Notes under the pieces: model-generated | Databases searched by the model: none | Told to the model about the DNA's origin: nothing | The model's input: only the letters and a program-made list of their open reading frames with translations | Position numbers and translations under genes: made by a program | Part shown: positions 37,205 through 47,431 of the stretch, in pieces | Layout: each line of letters opens with the position of its first letter | Position numbering within the stretch: the stretch's first letter is position 1 | Source of the DNA: Coprinus comatus | Lineage: Eukaryota > Basidiomycota > Agaricomycetes > Agaricales > Agaricaceae | Assembly (NCBI GenBank): GCA_034638255.1 | Contig: JAWPGT010000007.1 | Span: forward strand, 957,666 to 1,021,665 | Length of the DNA stretch: 64,000 nt | Reading direction: 5' to 3'

Positions 37205-38252
37205 TCAAAGCTCGTCTGTGGGACGTTCGGTGTTAAGGCCAGCTGATCCATCCAAAATGGACTTGAAATATTTCGTGAGTGGCTCTAATTTAGTTGCACC
37301 TTTAAGGTCGCAACAATCAGTACACAAGCGGGCAAGGTTGAAATACAAACCATACCTTCATATTTCACTGGTGTTGTAGAACCTGCAGGATAAACAAGAA
37401 CCTTTGTACCTTCCGGAACACCCAGGGCTTCAACTGCCTTGCCATCTTCATCGCGATGGACAGCTAATTCAAGCTTGCCATGGAATTTGTTGGCGAGAAC
37501 TTTCCATAATAGTGGGATCTTCTTTTCTTTCGTCAATAAGAGAAGAGTATTCTGAGATTTGGTCTATAAATACTATCTGAGCTTTCTTCCAAGATAACTT
37601 TTAATTGAAAATGAATGACCTTTTCACTCCATGGACTAACGTCATCCACTTTCGCGAGTTTTGTGACATGGTTAGGTACACGTCGGGAAGCATAATTATA
37701 GAATCCGGATGAGGTTCGTTCACCATCATATGTCATTGGAGCAAGTTTCTTTCCGCGAGGGAACAACTGTAACAAAAGATCTCAGGTGAATATGCGTTTG
37801 ATTTAAGTGAGGCAAACCTGCAACATACCTTCACAGTGGGGAACCCTTGAACCTTTTGTTCTGCGCATAGTGGTTTATTCTCTTCGTCATCGCAGTTGAC
37901 AGCATACAACGGGATCAGGGGTTGGAGTTTATCGGCTGCTTTGCTATATTCCGGGGCCATACGTTGGCAATGCTGTGGAATTATTAAGGTAAGGTTGATG
38001 TAGCAATATAAACGGAAGTTTGCTCACCCCACACCAAGGCGCAACGAAGGCCACCATACTTGTTTGCTATCAAAATTCATTGTAAGTAATTATAACTGTA
38101 GCAATGGAATATCAGATACTCACGTCCATCTTCATTGCTTTCTTAAAGGATTTGGCATCCAACATTTTGACATTAGAATTTGAGGGGAATATGCCAGCCA
38201 ACACCAGTGAAGGTGTCAATACCAGAGCAAAGAATGAAAGTGAGAGCTTCAT
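37205..38252 (-). CDS. ER protein disulfide-isomerase-like protein with CGHC site
   Basis: Starts MKLSLSFFALVLTPSLVLAG (signal peptide), then IFPSNSNVKMLDAKSFKKAM. The thioredoxin active site WCGHC is split by an intron: MVAFVAPWCG | HCQRMAPEYSKAADKLQ, followed by PLIPLYAVNCDDEENKPLC and the cis-Pro strand QGFPTVK. A second region (NTLLLLTKEKKIPLLWKVLA, VLVYPAGSTTPVKYEGM) resembles the same module in its paralogue. It ends ERPTDEL at 37205-37207, an HDEL/KDEL-type retrieval signal. About 300 residues, close to Mpd1/P5 types. Expected role: oxidative folding in the ER lumen. Upstream, TGACGTGTCC (38337-38346) and CACGTG (38365-38370) resemble bZIP/bHLH sites; a Hac1/UPR link is only a guess. 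Confidence 0.9.
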
Positions 38253-39121
38253 GGTTCTTGGTGAGAGAGAAAAGAGATGTTGGTATGGTTTAATAGCCCT
38301 CAGGCTATTAAGGTATTAATAATAAGCGTTACATACTGACGTGTCCAATTTACTGAGATCACATCACGTGTGTGAGTGACAGCAGATCACGAGCTTGTTC
38401 CCAACGCCATTCTCCCTCTTTTTCAAATTCTCTGCTATCGTTTGCCATTTCTTATCTGTTATCGTTGTGAGAGTGTATTGCATATGTGGACCTCAGCTAC
38501 ACTAGAAGACAAAGGAGTGTAAAGTGTAAGTAGAGCTCGATTTACCTTTCTTGAAGGACTGGTATATCAAATATATCCGATATACCCTTACCAATGATAA
38601 GCGGCTTGTGAGCCACTATTATAGTCGAAGAACACTGAAAGGCATGTGCATACATCATGATACACTCCACTCAAATCCGTGCCCTTGAAACCTGCATGAA
38701 TTTTGCAGCCCTCAGCCCTCCTTCAAATTGAAGGTGAAGCTTTGCCCTTGAACACTTTGAACTGTGAAATACTCGGCCTTGATTGATTATCATGCGTTTT
38801 ACGACACGTGTTCTCGCAAACCACTCATATATGTCGGTGAGCCCGATATGGATCTATCGCGTGTCATCAGCGAGGCAGCATCATGGCAGAAGGCTACTAG
38901 TTGGGAACTTTAAGTACTTTCGGTGCAATGCAAAATCCTCTTTAGCTTTTACCAGCTTTTACCCCCGGGTCCCAGGTCACAGAAAGAGATATTCAAAGCA
39001 TCTGCTATACTAAAGTATGCGTCTCAAAATATCACCATCTTCCTAATCTCATTGAATCATTGTAAAGGCATAGAATAACCTTACGCATCGTACACGATCA
39101 CTACCAAATATCTTGGCTATC
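38253..39121. promoter_or_regulatory. Divergent intergenic region, PDI-like and Ran-binding genes
   Basis: 869 bp between divergent starts. CACGTG occurs at 38365-38370 and 38805-38810, and TGACGTGTCC at 38337-38346. No open frame with family support; the 76-codon frame at 38783-39013 looks random. Assignment of any motif to a factor is inference. Confidence 0.4.
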
Positions 39122-41126
39122 ATGCTCCCTGTTACGGACTTCAATTTCATGGTGGCAGGAATTGCCACTTTTGCTGCTACTGTTGGATACACTTATGCTG
39201 CCCGAAAATTCAACACAACGACGACGTGGGTAATATCATATTTCGATTTCTCTTCAAGACCGAACTATCTTCAGGGAGGGCGGGTTATCAGATGATCCTA
39301 CAACCACTGGGACTAGTGACACGATGCAGATGAATACTACAAGCGATGGAGGACAAGCACAATCCTCAAGCTCCCCATCCAAAAGAAAATCTACAAGCTT
39401 GAAACGCAAAGAACCACATGATGGATTTGAGGATGAGAATACGGTATGTGTCGAGCTGATCTTGGCCTTCATTGAATTTTACGAACCCTTGGGTAAACAG
39501 CAAGACGATGGATACCCATATGTATGTTCATTCTCATTCCGTTCTTATTGACTACTAACCCGGCATAGAACCTGGCAAACATATACCCTCGTAAACGGTG
39601 TCGGACACCCACACGCATCAAAGAAGTGTTAAATATCACCTCGCCACCTGTTCCATCTGACTTAGAGGTCGCTAAGAAATCCGAAGGAGGATCGACTAGC
39701 GGGGGCTCCCCTACACAGGAAGACTGGGTATTCATTGTAAGAACTGACCTCATACCTCGAATCGCTTTCGGTTACCTGCATTGACATCATCTTGGTACTT
39801 TATTCAGCCTCCGTTCAATTCTCCCAATGCCCTTCCCGTCGAACCCCCACGCACTCCAACCCCAGAGTCTGAGGCACTAATAGCCCCAACACCTCTTCAA
39901 GAAATTATCAGCAACCCTCAGATTCCCCCTGTTCCAGCTCCCGTTGAGCCTCAGCTCGGCAGCCTTGAATCAGGATCCGTTCTCGCCGAGCCCAAACTTC
40001 CCAAAGAATCCACGACAGTCAAAGGAAGCGACCATAATAATACTAGTTCCAATCATTCCCTCCCTCAAACTGAGATTAACACTGCTGGCGCCAAATCCCC
40101 TTCTGAGGTCGCAGAGGCCAAGCCTAAGGTAGGTCCAGATGCGCGCCTATTAAAAACGACCGACTCACTTCATACACTAGGATATAGAAAATGTGATCGT
40201 GAAGTCACCTTTTACTTCAGTGCCCGTCGCCAGTCCCTCTCGCAGCATCCAATCAAGTTCGGCCTTTGTAAGTCAATGTTATCATATTGAATGAAAATTG
40301 ATGACTGAACGTATGGCAGAAGTCTCGTGGGTTTGCTGAGTTTGCCGGGACTAAATCAGCATTTGGGGTGTTCAGTGCCACTCGAACTGTGACGCACAAG
40401 AGTAACCAATCCGTCTGGGCAATCCCCAGTATTAATCAAATCCAAGAGAACGACCTCTCCGATTCCACAAGAAACGCTCTCTCTCAGGCAGCTCCATCGA
40501 ATAAAGCGACAGTCACCCGTTAGTATTTTTTTTTCTTGGCGTTTATAGAACAGCAATAACAAGATTGACACACTACGTATATTTTTGTCTTCAGAACTTA
40601 CTGGTGAAGAAGAAGAAGAAATTGAGATGGAATTGAAGGGCGTGAAATTGTATGTCAAACGCGGAGATAAACCCTTTGCTGAGGGTATAACTGGTCATGT
40701 GAAGTTACTTTCACATAAAACCACTTTGGATGAACGCTTGCGTGAGTTTTATTAAATTCATGAATTATCAGTAACTATCTCACATGATACGATTAGTCTT
40801 CCGACGCGAACCTCTATGGAAAGTCTCAATGAACGTTCGGGTTAGCTCGTCTGTTCGATGCACTTATGACGCAAGTGAAAATATATTACGACTCATTGTA
40901 TCGGAGCACTCAGACTCAATCGTCACTGTCAAGGGACAAGAATCTCCAGTTGAAATTGTACTATATGCCATGAAGGTAAGTTCTCACAATTCCCTGATAT
41001 TTTGTAATGCTGGAGCTAATACCGTATATTACTACTCAGCCCGGGCGATCTTGTTCAAAGCAAGACTTTAAGGAATTTGCGGAGACATTGATCAAGAATT
41101 TCCATTCGAAGAAACCTCTGCCATGA
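39122..41126 (+). CDS. RanBP3/Yrb2-like Ran-binding protein with hydrophobic N-terminus
   Basis: Starts MLPVTDFNFMVAGIATFAAT, giving a hydrophobic helix at about residues 8-27 followed by basic AARK, which looks like a membrane anchor. Then Ser/Thr-rich and basic stretches (SKRKSTSLKRKEP, YPRKRCRTPTRIKEV), a Pro-rich linker, SRGFAEFAGTKSAFGVF as in Yrb2/Hba1/RanBP3, and a C-terminal Ran-binding domain: TGEEEEEIEMELKGVKLYVK, KPFAEGITGHVKLLSH, LFRREPLWKVSMNVRV. About ten short introns; stop at 41124-41126 after FHSKKPLP. Family members act as Crm1 cofactors in nuclear export. The membrane helix is not part of the Yrb2 family norm. The ORF-tool style upstream start at TTG 39113 was not used. Confidence 0.82.
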
Positions 41127-41616
41127 AAGAGTCTCAAGTACCCATGAAGGACTCCTTGGATATGCCTTATTCTGAATTCATGATTGCCTCTGGAAGGTTA
41201 TAATTTATGTACTTGATCTTGCATTACTAGATGTATATATGTTATTGTCTTATACTCTGAAATTCCAGTATGTTCCAACAGGGTTTTTGAAACTCTACAA
41301 CCTATGTGAACAAACTAACACATGTAGACGAGTCACCCCCACCAGCGACCGAACAAAGGATGGAGCTCTGGAGTGGGGATAAGTCTGTTCCCGGTCATCG
41401 AAGCTCTACTGACGAATCCTCAAGCGCTCATATCATTCTTTTGGACACCCAGGCCAAGTGCCTGTGGATCACAGGAGAATTCTGACTGACCTCATCGTAT
41501 ATCATGCGTACTTACAGGAAGATCTCCCCAACGGCATTCTCCGAGAATCCATAAGGGGGTACATAGATAGATAGCATATCACATCATCTGTCCTACTTAA
41601 ATATCTTGGAACTTCC
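41127..41616. other. Intergenic, 490 bp
   Basis: Between the Ran-binding gene and the mitochondrial carrier, same strand. Contains the 3' UTR and the carrier promoter; no gene seen. Confidence 0.45.
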
Positions 41617-43153
41617 ATGAGCGATGCGACCATTAATGGTGCCGAAGGTAGGTTTTATTATGGCATACCACTTGCGGTACTCAGACTAATGTCAGGTGGC
41701 CTTGATCCGAGGCTGGACTTCTTTGCTGGTACTATTGCGGTAAGTGGGACTAACGCTCAAACGTCACGAATTTTGATATATGTGCAACACGATTTGTCGA
41801 GAATAGGGAATGGCAAGCTTAGCAGTTGGATTTCCTTTTGACACAGGCAGGAATCTGTTATACGCTTCTGCTCCTAATGAAACTGATCGTAAATGCAGTC
41901 AAGGTCCGCTTTCAAAATCCCGAGACTGCGATGAAATATACCTCGACATTTAATGCTATCACGACAATCATTCGCGAAGAGAAAGTCATAGGCCTTTTCA
42001 AAGGAATAACATCACCATTGGTACTCAATTCAATCTATCCACCATAGAAAATGATTGAGCTTATTGGGCTCTTTCAAAGGCCTCGGTTGCACTCATGAAC
42101 GGACTTGTTTTTGCATCTTATCGTTTTTTCATGAAGCTACAATTGGATGATCCTAGATTGTTACCTACCCTGACCCAAGTCGCACTTGCTGGGGTGGGAA
42201 GCGGCATAGTGTCTTCGTATGTATTCGCGAAAAACGACGCTCGAGCAAAGTCTAATGGGCAACACATTGTTTTCATTGTTCAATCAGAATGATAACAACA
42301 CCAATAGAATTAATCAAAATTCGTCAACAAACCTCGCTCGTTCCAACAACTGCAAGGTCTGTGGCACTGAAGATATATCGTAGTCATGGTATATGCGGTT
42401 TGTATCGTGGAATCACAGCGACTGCGATCCGTGACTGTGGCTATGGGGCATATTTTCTTGCGGTAAGCCAATCAAATCACATCTTATTGATTAGCTTTCG
42501 TTAATTACCTGGGCCAGTATGAAGCAACGTGCAGATATTTAAAGCCGCATGCACTGCATATGGGCGTTGATCATTTCTCAGTTATTTCTGAAATTGATAA
42601 TGATATGAATAAACTCTCCTGGCCTGCGCTCCTCCTGGCAGGCGGTATTGCAGGAATAGGTTTGAAAAATTAGTCCTCTTGGTGAGGCAATACTCACGAA
42701 ACTTTGGTGCCTATTTCTAGCAGGCTGGATAGCAACATTTCCGTTTGATGTAGTGAAAACCCGCATACAAGGCGATTATCCGGAAGCAAGGGCAAATCAT
42801 ATAACCTCAAGTACACCTTTATTAGCTTCCTTGCACTCGACATATACACCCGATTCAAAAAGTCCTTTCAGAAGTACACTATCAACCATTGTGTATTCTT
42901 ATCAGACAGAGGGATTTCGGGTCTTCTTCAAGGGTCTCGCACCTACTTTGATTCGGTAAGTTTTTGGCACCTATAGATTCACAGGGTGCTTTTTCCCGGA
43001 TTCAGTATCGGTGACCTTTCTGGTAGTCCACCGAGGAAGACCCCCTCTCGTTGTGGCGCCGAACTGATTTTTTTGCTTGGTTCATTTAGTGCTATTCCGG
43101 TTAACATGGTCACATTCGCGGCGTTCGAGACCGTCATCCATGCATTCTCATGA
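41617..43153 (+). CDS. Mitochondrial carrier family (SLC25) transporter
   Basis: Three repeats of the carrier module. Repeat 1: DPRLDFFAGTIAGMASLAVG then FPFDTVKVRF, EEKVIGLFKGITSPL. Repeat 2: TQVALAGVGSGIVSS, MITTPIELIKIRQQTS, HGICGLYRGITATAIRD. Repeat 3: WPALLLAGGIAGIAGWIATF then PFDVVKTRIQ, EGFRVFFKGLAPTLIR, AIPVNMVTFAAFETVIHAF. Each shows the PxDxxKxR-type signature (PIE in repeat 2). Closest by eye to basic amino acid/carnitine-type carriers; substrate is not determinable. About eight introns, one with a GC donor (41847-41898). Exon 1 codes MSDATINGAEG. Stop 43151-43153. An inner-membrane location is expected. Confidence 0.92.
41847..41898 (+). other. GC-AG intron inside carrier signature 1
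   Basis: The exon ends FPFDT (ACA G) and the intron starts GCAGGA, ending ATGCAG before TCAAGGTCCGC. Only this join restores PFDTVKVR; read-through gives an unrelated sequence. The donor context is CAG|GCAGGA. Confidence 0.75.
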
Positions 43154-44734
43154 TGTGCACCAGTGTGCACCTGATGAGAAATCAGATGTCTTGACCCTTC
43201 TACCAATGATCGTCGTCGTACAGACCCTCCAGGCCACCATTGGGTCCAATCCTTGCCAGACATAGCCGTCGTTGTCGGACAAACCAGAACTTAGACTAAT
43301 GCTGATGCCATATCGCTCTCTTCCATGTGTTGCTAGTAGTTGAAAAGCCAGCTCCATTTTGAAGGTCCAGACCTCCCTGTCAGAAGTCCAGATTGTGGAC
43401 TACTTACTACATTAGGACCATCAGGCTCGAACAATCAAGACTACATATGCTTTTAAGAGATCATCCACCCTTGCAAAGGTATGTTTGTCAAGCATGGCCA
43501 TCGCGTTTATCTTGCTGTACATTCGGCTTCACCTATGCCTAGCATCACTCGCTATTCTTTCTGTGACCTTGGGTGTACGAACATCGATCAGGATATGCCA
43601 TATGGAACGTGGAAACCCATGCTGTAAGTCAAGTGTGTGGCCGTGGAACCGAACAACACACAACATGGAGCGCAGGCTCAACTCTTCTGTCTTTGTTTAC
43701 CACGACGTGCCCCTTTCAGATGATACTTTTCTCAACGTCCTAGTCATGCTCGGATTTCAACTTCCCGCGACTGGATGAAAGAACCAAACCTTAGCTCCCT
43801 TCTACTTGTGCATGTTCAAGACTTCCCCCAACGAGGACTGTATATCGATGGCATAAATTGAACATTTCGTTGTAGCTTTTAACCTCTCGTCCAAAAGCCG
43901 ACCAATGAACGTTTGAGCTCCCAAATTTGACTCAAACCAGATTTAACTCAAATCCTCTAAAACGAGAGTTTTCAGGACACGGTGGGTTTCTGATTAGCTC
44001 ACCCTATGTTTTGGTCAAACTCAACTTTCACCGGCGCCATTGATAATAGTAGACTGAGTCCAAGGGATGCCAACGACGTGGATGGAAGGTTTTTAATGGC
44101 TTCCTGCGGGAAGCGTGAGAGCGTAAGTGAATGTAATCCTTATCCAAATTGTGAAACTGTTAATTGACTATCATCTTAAACCGAGACTAAAGGGTTCAAC
44201 TAAATTTAGCATAGCCAAAAGCAGACCAAATGGCTCGTTTGGTGAAAGTCTGGACTGGTCTTCGTCTCCGTGGGTCGCGTGGCATACTCCAATTACGATG
44301 CGTTCTTTCAGGGTTTATATACACCATTGGGTGTTCTCCCGCAAGATAGTTACAACGAGGGCGTCGTGCGTTAGTATAAAGGTTATTACAAAGGGATGAT
44401 GGCTAACTCTCTTACTACAATCTCCCCCCGGGCGGCTATGCTACAATCCATTTACCTGGTCCAATATGATATAGCAATGAGATGGTAAATATACAAATGG
44501 TTGTGTAAGACAAGAAATACGAATCAACATGCTTGTTAGAGGAAGGAGAAAAGAAATGTTAAGGGTGAGTGATAGAATAATTTAATTTGTTGTGGGATAT
44601 TCATGATGAAAACAAGAAAACACGCGAAAATGCTCGGCGAGAATCCCAATAAGAAGACAGAGCATGTTCCTGGTGCAAAGATGTTTGGGTATAAAGGGAC
44701 CTGAGAGAATGGTATTTGGTTGTGAGGTACGTGT
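43154..44734. other. 1.6-kb intergenic region with possible coding relics
   Basis: Convergent 3' ends of the carrier (+) and the ETT1-like gene (-). Frames at 43485-43778 and 44127-44399 have no family match I recognise. Around 44300-44480 three frames show protein-like fragments (for example AYSNYDAFFQGLYTPLGVLP and MMANSLTTISPRAAMLQSIY) broken by stops; this may be decayed coding DNA. Confidence 0.3.
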
Positions 44735-47106
44735 TTAAATGTCTTCTTCAGACATCTCGTGGTCGGTGTCGCCATCGAATAATTTTCTGCCAGTTGCTTC
44801 CTCAGCGCGTCTATAATACTCCTCCTGTTTGTCCTGATCCTCTGTTAGATTGGCAAGTGAGCAAAGCGCTTCAGCGAGCAGCTCCGACAATTGCTTTTTC
44901 TCTCTTTCCGCTGCCTGCAACTGTAATTTTCGCAGTTCCGATTTGGAAAGGCGGTTAACACGAGGTGTTTCTTCGGCATTGGAGCTCTGCCGTTGCTTCC
45001 CTCGAGCGCGAACACCAGCCGACGTGGAGGCCATACTCTCGTTTTCATCGTCCGCATCTTCATCATCATCAACCATCATATCATCGTCTTCTTCCACTTC
45101 TTCCACTTCCACTTCCTCCACCTCCACCTCCTCCTCCTCAGCCTTGTCTTCTACTATACCAGCTTCATGATCAACAAATGCTCTGGCACGCACAAAAAAT
45201 TCAACCGCCCTAGTCAATGCCTCTCTAGCCTCTTGTGCATCCTCACTCCCTATCAAAGGACTGATTCCTGACTCCATTTCACTGTCCTGGTCCATTTTCT
45301 CTTCTATGCTTTCAGCCAAAGTCGAGCCGATGGTTAACCAGGCTTGACCGCGAGCTTTCGCGACAATACCTTCACCAATGATAGATTGTCCTTCTTTAGT
45401 GTCTCTGCTCAAAGTCGCCGGCGTCACCAACAGATGACCAACATGCTTATATGGCAGTGATACATGAATCTGGCCTAGAATTGAATCAGCATACGCCGAC
45501 CACTCCCTTCGCTCATCCGGATTTTCAAGTTTATCAGCAAGGAGCAATACAGCATCCGCGACCTCGTATAATACCTTGGCTCTTGTAAATTGTGGCACAG
45601 CAGGTTGACGAGAGGACAAAGGGTATGTTGATGTGGAGGGGACAGTGTTGTGCGGGAGATGGAAGATTCCTCGAGAAAAATGGTCCATGGCAACTTTCAA
45701 CATTTCGTGGGGTGTTGCATCTTCCAATATCATTCGTCTTGTAATCGATGGCCAACGAGAAGTGATAACACCAAATGGACTATCTACAGGCCATTCGGGT
45801 TCGTCATCCCAGATCGTACCCGTTTTCAAATAATCAGAGTTCGTGGGGAACGGAGAAGGGAAATACTCGGGTTTTGGAGGGGGCGGCGGCTTTCCTCTGT
45901 TGCGATCATTCATCTCATCCGCAATGGCCACGAGGGTCCGGCCCCACATGATTGCCATATTCCAGTCCTCACGCCTAGGTGGTGGAGACCTGTCTTCAGA
46001 ACGGAAGGATGAGATGTCCTGACCATGAACACGACCGGGAATGCTGTCTCCACCCTCGAAGACGTCCAGAGCAGCAATCCAATAGGGTACGGGATTGGGA
46101 GGTTCTCCAGGCAAGGCAAGCTCGGGGTTTCCACCCATCAGGCAACCAAACATAAACAGAGTTGTGCCTAAGAGTGAGTGGAATGCAGTTTGAGGTTCGA
46201 CAAGGGTGGTCTGGGCCCCTCGCCTATGGTGAAAATTGTCAGTGATCGACCTAAGATTATCAATCAAAAAATAGGACTGGTCTTACATCTTTTGGGTTGA
46301 AGTGCCTGAGGTGCTAGCAATATTGATATATTTTGCATGGGTGGCAAGGGCGTGTGGTGATGAAAATAGTTGTGAGGGATCGTTGTAGGAAAGGAGGCAT
46401 CGATGGCATTCATGGATGACCCCACGGAAAAGCGACATCGTTTCAGCGGGAGATTCGGCTGCATGGGATAGTCAGTAATCGTTAGTGGTACCCAAATACC
46501 ATACGAACTGTCGTACTGCTCCCATGCTTTGGTGAAGAGTTGTTTGAGGTCAAGCCAATCTTCGTATGTGAATGCAGGAGGTAAGTTTGAGTCACCAGGT
46601 CCACCGATGGTTGAAACGTCCATGACCCTTGTACGAGTTGTCCAATTTGAAGAATCGTCGTCTGAGGAATCAGCTTCAGGTTGAGGAAATGTAGAAAAGT
46701 AGTCCTGCGGCTGGTGTTGTTGTTTGGTCACGAGTGGTCGGGCATGCGGTGTATCGTCGAGGTCTGTACTAAGAGGAGTAACTGAGTCTGAATGTCCTCT
46801 CAAATGACAATTAGCCAAAATTGAAGACGAACAGGAAACCCGGTCATCGTCCGAGCTAAACCCAGAACGAGCTGGTCCAGCATTGACTGCAGATGTCGGA
46901 GGCGGCGGCGGGGCGATGGCATTGGATGCACGGGAGGCACTCCCACGGGCCTTCCAGAGACCGCGGGGTCGGGGACGCTTGGCAGGGATTGGAAGGGGGG
47001 GATTGGGGCGTGGATTTGTCGAAGGAGTGGAGGAGAGAGGCATTGTGGATGATGTACGGAAAGGGAGGGAGTTGGCAGAAAACGAAATAGAAACGGGGAA
47101 TGGCAT
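44735..47106 (-). CDS. ETT1: ETT1/Nro1-like protein (translation termination enhancer family)
   Basis: N-terminus is basic/proline-rich with AKRPRPRGLWKARGSAS. A conserved block is rebuilt by splicing: TYEDWLDLKQLFTKAWEQYD, then ESPAETMSLFRGVIHECHRC, resembling the RGVIHEC motif I recall for Ett1/Nro1. Next FHSLLGTTLFMFGCLMGG, then TPR-like helices (KVLYEVADAVLLLADKLENP; EAREALTRAVEFFVRARAFV), an acidic run (VEEDDDMMVDDDEDADDENE) and a C-terminal coil (LSKSELRKLQLQAAEREKKQ), ending HEMSEEDI. Yeast Ett1 affects stop-codon readthrough; S. pombe Nro1 controls Ofd1. Start uncertain: ATG at 47104-47106 or in-frame ATG near 47043. Family moderately sure; the main exon begins after an intron near 46270. 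Confidence 0.65.
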
Positions 47107-47431
47107 CTTTCTTTGGTCAGGCAATGCCTTCCAAAAGAAAAATAGACGATAACAATGCGAGACCTGCCCAATGCGAGTACGCGTTTACGAAGCAGGTCTT
47201 GGGTTTCAATGACTAAACTAGAATCTCTTCCTTCACCTCTTAACTATATATCCGACCGGTACCAAAGGTCCAGCCCAACACCGGTCTAGAAACTCTCAGT
47301 TTTCCATGACGCGCGCCCGACCTTCGTCTGCCGGACTGAACACCCAGCCAGTTCACCTTGGAGGCACATCAAACAACCAAAGGTCTAGACCAGATCCAAG
47401 ATAAACTACCATATATATTCCTTAGTTACCG
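47107..47431. other. Spacer between ETT1-like and peptidase genes
   Basis: 325 bp, both neighbours on the minus strand: the ETT1-like promoter and the peptidase 3' UTR. No gene seen. Confidence 0.45.

Noticed and set aside
44850..45271. Ser-rich + strand frames opposite the ETT1-like gene
   Set aside because: Antisense to its acidic run, same cause as the BIR1 shadow.
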